From: an uncultured Muribaculaceae bacterium
GTDB taxonomy: Bacteria; Bacteroidota; Bacteroidia; Bacteroidales; Muribaculaceae
Reading direction: 5' to 3'
Assembly (NCBI GenBank): GCA_910586975.1
Contig: CAJUKX010000045.1
Location: 1 to 16,806 of the forward strand
DNA length: 16,806 bases
The translations under genes and the position numbers were made by a program. Below the pieces are notes generated by a model. It made no database searches and was not told the DNA's origin. It was given only the letters and a program-made list of their open reading frames with translations. Position 1 is the stretch's first letter. The number at the start of each line of letters is the position of its first letter. Below, in pieces: positions 15,101 to 16,806 of this stretch.

Positions 15101-16458
15101 TCGCTTTCTGTATCTTCCTCTAATTCAGCAAAACGCTCGGGCAGGGCTTTCTTTGACTTTATGCCAAGCTGTTTCAGATTCTCGGCCACTCTGAGCACAT
15201 TGTTGTTGCCTGTGGTCAATCTCTTCAGGGCCGATGAGTATATCTGTTGGCTCTTGTCGATTGATTTGCCCAAGTCGTCCATATCCTTCAGGAAGGCCTG
15301 CACGCTGTCTATCATCTTTTGGCCTGTGGCGGCTATTTTTTCAGAATTTACGGTGCGGTCCTCGTTCTGCCACATCTGCTCCACAAGGCGCACTACGGTC
15401 ACGAGGTGAGTGGGCGACACTATGATTACATGCCCTTCGTAGGCTTTCTGCCAGATGTCGGGGTTGGCATTCATCGCTTCGATGTAAGCGCCCTCATGTG
15501 GCATGAACATCAATACGAAATCACCGTTTTTAGCACCTATTTTGCTTTGATAATCCTTGTCGCGCAGTTCCTTTATGTGCGCTTCAACAGAGCGCAGATG
15601 AGCTTTTGCAAAAGTGCTTTTCTGCTCGGGCGAATCGGCTTCGAGCATCCTCAGGTAATCTGACAGCGACACCTTTGAGTCAATGATTATATCGCGGTTC
15701 TTGGGGCAATGTATCACGGCGTCGGGGCGGAGCTGACGTCCGTCTTCATCGGCTGATGACTCTTGAGTCACAAACCAGCGTCCCTCCTGCAGCCCTGAGT
15801 GTTCAAGGATATTAGCCAGCATCATCTCTCCCCAGCGACCCTGCACGCGGGTGTCACCTTTGAGGGCAGAGGCCAGTTTTCCGGCTTCCTTCTCCACTCG
15901 AGTGTTCAGTTCGTGAAGCGAACGTATCTCCTCGCGCAGCGACAGGCGGTCGCGATTCTCTATGTCGTAACATTCACGATAGCCCTTGGTAAAAGCTTCG
16001 AGAGAGGTTTTCATCGGAGCCAGAGCGGCCTCGATGCTAATACGGCTGTTGCGGTCGAGCTGCTGCGAATTGGCATTCAGTATGTCAGCGGCAAGAGCCT
16101 TGAACCGCTCACCCACCGAAGCTCTTTCGTCAGCCAATTGTCGGGAATGTTCGTCGTTGAGCATGGCAATCTGGGCTGCGTGCGATTCTTTCAGCTCGGC
16201 AAGCTGACGGTTGTGCGACTCCTTCAGCTCATTTATACGTTTCTCCTCTGATTGCAGCTCGGCGGCAAGGCGTTTGTTGGCTTGGTCAAAGCGCTCCTGT
16301 AGGATGGCTTTTTCGGTGAGCAGTTTGTTGCAGTCGGCTTCGAGCGTACGGATACGTTCCTCACTACCAACACTACCGCCGGACTTTACTGAAAGTTTAA
16401 AGCATAGGAAAATACAGGCTACAAGCGCAACGGCAAGAGCTATCAGTGCATATATCAT
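15076..16458 (-). CDS. rmuC: RmuC family protein (DNA recombination)
   Basis: A 460-residue protein. An N-terminal membrane helix (about 2-20) is followed by a coiled coil (about 33-125) and the RmuC domain (about 130-440). Visible signatures are QGRWGEMML with E211, RPDAVIHCP (244-252) and IIIDSKVSLSDY with D260 and K262, which fit the PD-(D/E)xK nuclease-like core. RmuC limits inversion recombination at short repeats in E. coli; its biochemical activity is poorly defined. The coiled coil contains a tandem 11-residue repeat. The gene stands alone on the minus strand with its own -7 box upstream, and its stop is 18 nt from the sigma-factor stop. Confidence 0.93.
   Translation of the reverse strand: MIYALIALAVALVACIFLCFKLSVKSGGSVGSEERIRTLEADCNKLLTEKAILQERFDQANKRLAAELQSEEKRINELKESHNRQLAELKESHAAQIAMLNDEHSRQLADERASVGERFKALAADILNANSQQLDRNSRISIEAALAPMKTSLEAFTKGYRECYDIENRDRLSLREEIRSLHELNTRVEKEAGKLASALKGDTRVQGRWGEMMLANILEHSGLQEGRWFVTQESSADEDGRQLRPDAVIHCPKNRDIIIDSKVSLSDYLRMLEADSPEQKSTFAKAHLRSVEAHIKELRDKDYQSKIGAKNGDFVLMFMPHEGAYIEAMNANPDIWQKAYEGHVIIVSPTHLVTVVRLVEQMWQNEDRTVNSEKIAATGQKMIDSVQAFLKDMDDLGKSIDKSQQIYSSALKRLTTGNNNVLRVAENLKQLGIKSKKALPERFAELEEDTESDGAEALLP
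16132..16230 (-). repeat. Three tandem 33-bp units in rmuC (11-residue coiled-coil repeat)
   Basis: Residues 77-109 of RmuC read as three 11-residue units: ELKESHNRQLA, ELKESHAAQIA and MLNDEHSRQLA. An 11-residue period is a known coiled-coil (hendecad) repeat. The first two units are nearly identical in protein and similar in DNA, pointing to local duplication. Confidence 0.75.
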
Positions 16459-16482
16459 GATTTAGCTGTTTTATTATTATTG

Positions 16483-16490
16483 CAAAGTTA
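16483..16490 (-). promoter_or_regulatory. rmuC -7 promoter box (TAnnTTTG, minus strand)
   Basis: Read on the minus strand, TAACTTTG matches the -7 consensus exactly, about 25 nt upstream of the rmuC ATG. A TTG on the minus strand at 16507-16509 lies 16 nt further upstream, slightly short for a -33 element. Confidence 0.6.
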
Positions 16491-16701
16491 CTTTTTTAGA
16501 GTGTTTCAAGATAACCCTTAGTGTTAAAGAAATTAAAAGCCGATAAAAAAGATTTCAGAGCAACTATATCATACCTGAAATACGAAAAACACTGCTTAAT
16601 GTGGCCAATTTTACCGTTGTGTATTGGATATAATCATTGAATGTATAAAATTACTCACGATGAAAAGCAGGCTAATACGCTGATATGTCATATTTTTGAT
16701 G

Positions 16702-16709
16702 TATCTTTG
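16702..16709 (+). promoter_or_regulatory. -7 promoter box for the gene at the right edge
   Basis: TATCTTTG matches TAnnTTTG exactly and lies 27 nt before the ATG at 16737. No clear -33 TTTG was found at normal spacing. The intergenic DNA between this box and the rmuC promoter (about 16510-16700) is A+T-rich and holds no ORF that I can support. Confidence 0.6.
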
Positions 16710-16736
16710 CATTTGAAATCAAACGCTTATCCCTAA

Positions 16737-16806
16737 ATGGCAAAAATCACTGTTCAAAATACGAATATAACCATCATCAATGTTGATGGAGAAGATTATG
16801 TGTCCA
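16737..16806 (+). CDS. Start of a gene resembling KilA-N-domain proteins (partial)
   Basis: The first 23 codons begin MAKITVQNTN and continue to DGEDYVS at the window edge, open in frame. The pattern of a short beta strand, then I-x-x-I-N-V-D-G-E-D-Y-V-S, resembles the N terminus of KilA-N-domain proteins common in Bacteroides, where a tyrosine-[IV]-S-[LI]-T-D motif follows. KilA-N is a DNA-binding domain found in phage and mobile-element proteins. Too little is present for certainty. The ATG is supported by the promoter box 27 nt upstream. Confidence 0.5.
   Translation, partial: MAKITVQNTNITIINVDGEDYVS

Overview
The window looks like chromosomal DNA from a Bacteroidota bacterium, most likely order Bacteroidales and possibly a gut Muribaculaceae-type lineage. 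The clues are start regions without Shine-Dalgarno sites, several TAnnTTTG (-7) promoter boxes, a gldH-type lipoprotein, a DUF4105/Lnb protein, and a very long SecA of about 1150 residues with a C-terminal zinc tail. The family and genus are inferred from general knowledge. No rRNA, tRNA, CRISPR array or insertion sequence was seen.

Left part (1-907): a TAnnTTTG promoter box precedes a 97-residue coiled-coil protein and zapA. These are followed by a structured, probably non-coding stretch at about 739-872, a candidate 6S RNA lying between zapA and rny.

Central part (908-10700): nine genes on the + strand, packed with gaps of 29 nt or less and several ATGA-type overlaps, so probably one long operon. 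Order: rny (RNase Y), ricT/PSP1-domain protein, gldH, an M24 metallopeptidase, an HD-type CCA tRNA nucleotidyltransferase, queD, queE, a DUF4105 protein of the Lnb (lipoprotein N-acyltransferase) family, and an alkaline-phosphatase-superfamily protein. Two themes are mixed: RNA processing and modification (RNase Y with its likely specificity factor, CCA addition, queuosine precursors) and envelope biogenesis (GldH lipoprotein, Lnb, an exported phosphatase-like protein). The phosphatase-like protein appears to have lost most catalytic and metal-binding residues and is the most unusual gene here.

Right part (10701-16806): a 249-nt intergenic region with two small hairpins and a clear -7 box leads into secA, which ends at a strong intrinsic terminator. 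A lone ECF-type sigma factor follows on the + strand, converging on rmuC on the - strand. After an A+T-rich divergent intergenic region, the window ends in the first 23 codons of a gene whose start resembles a KilA-N-domain protein, possibly the edge of an accessory region.
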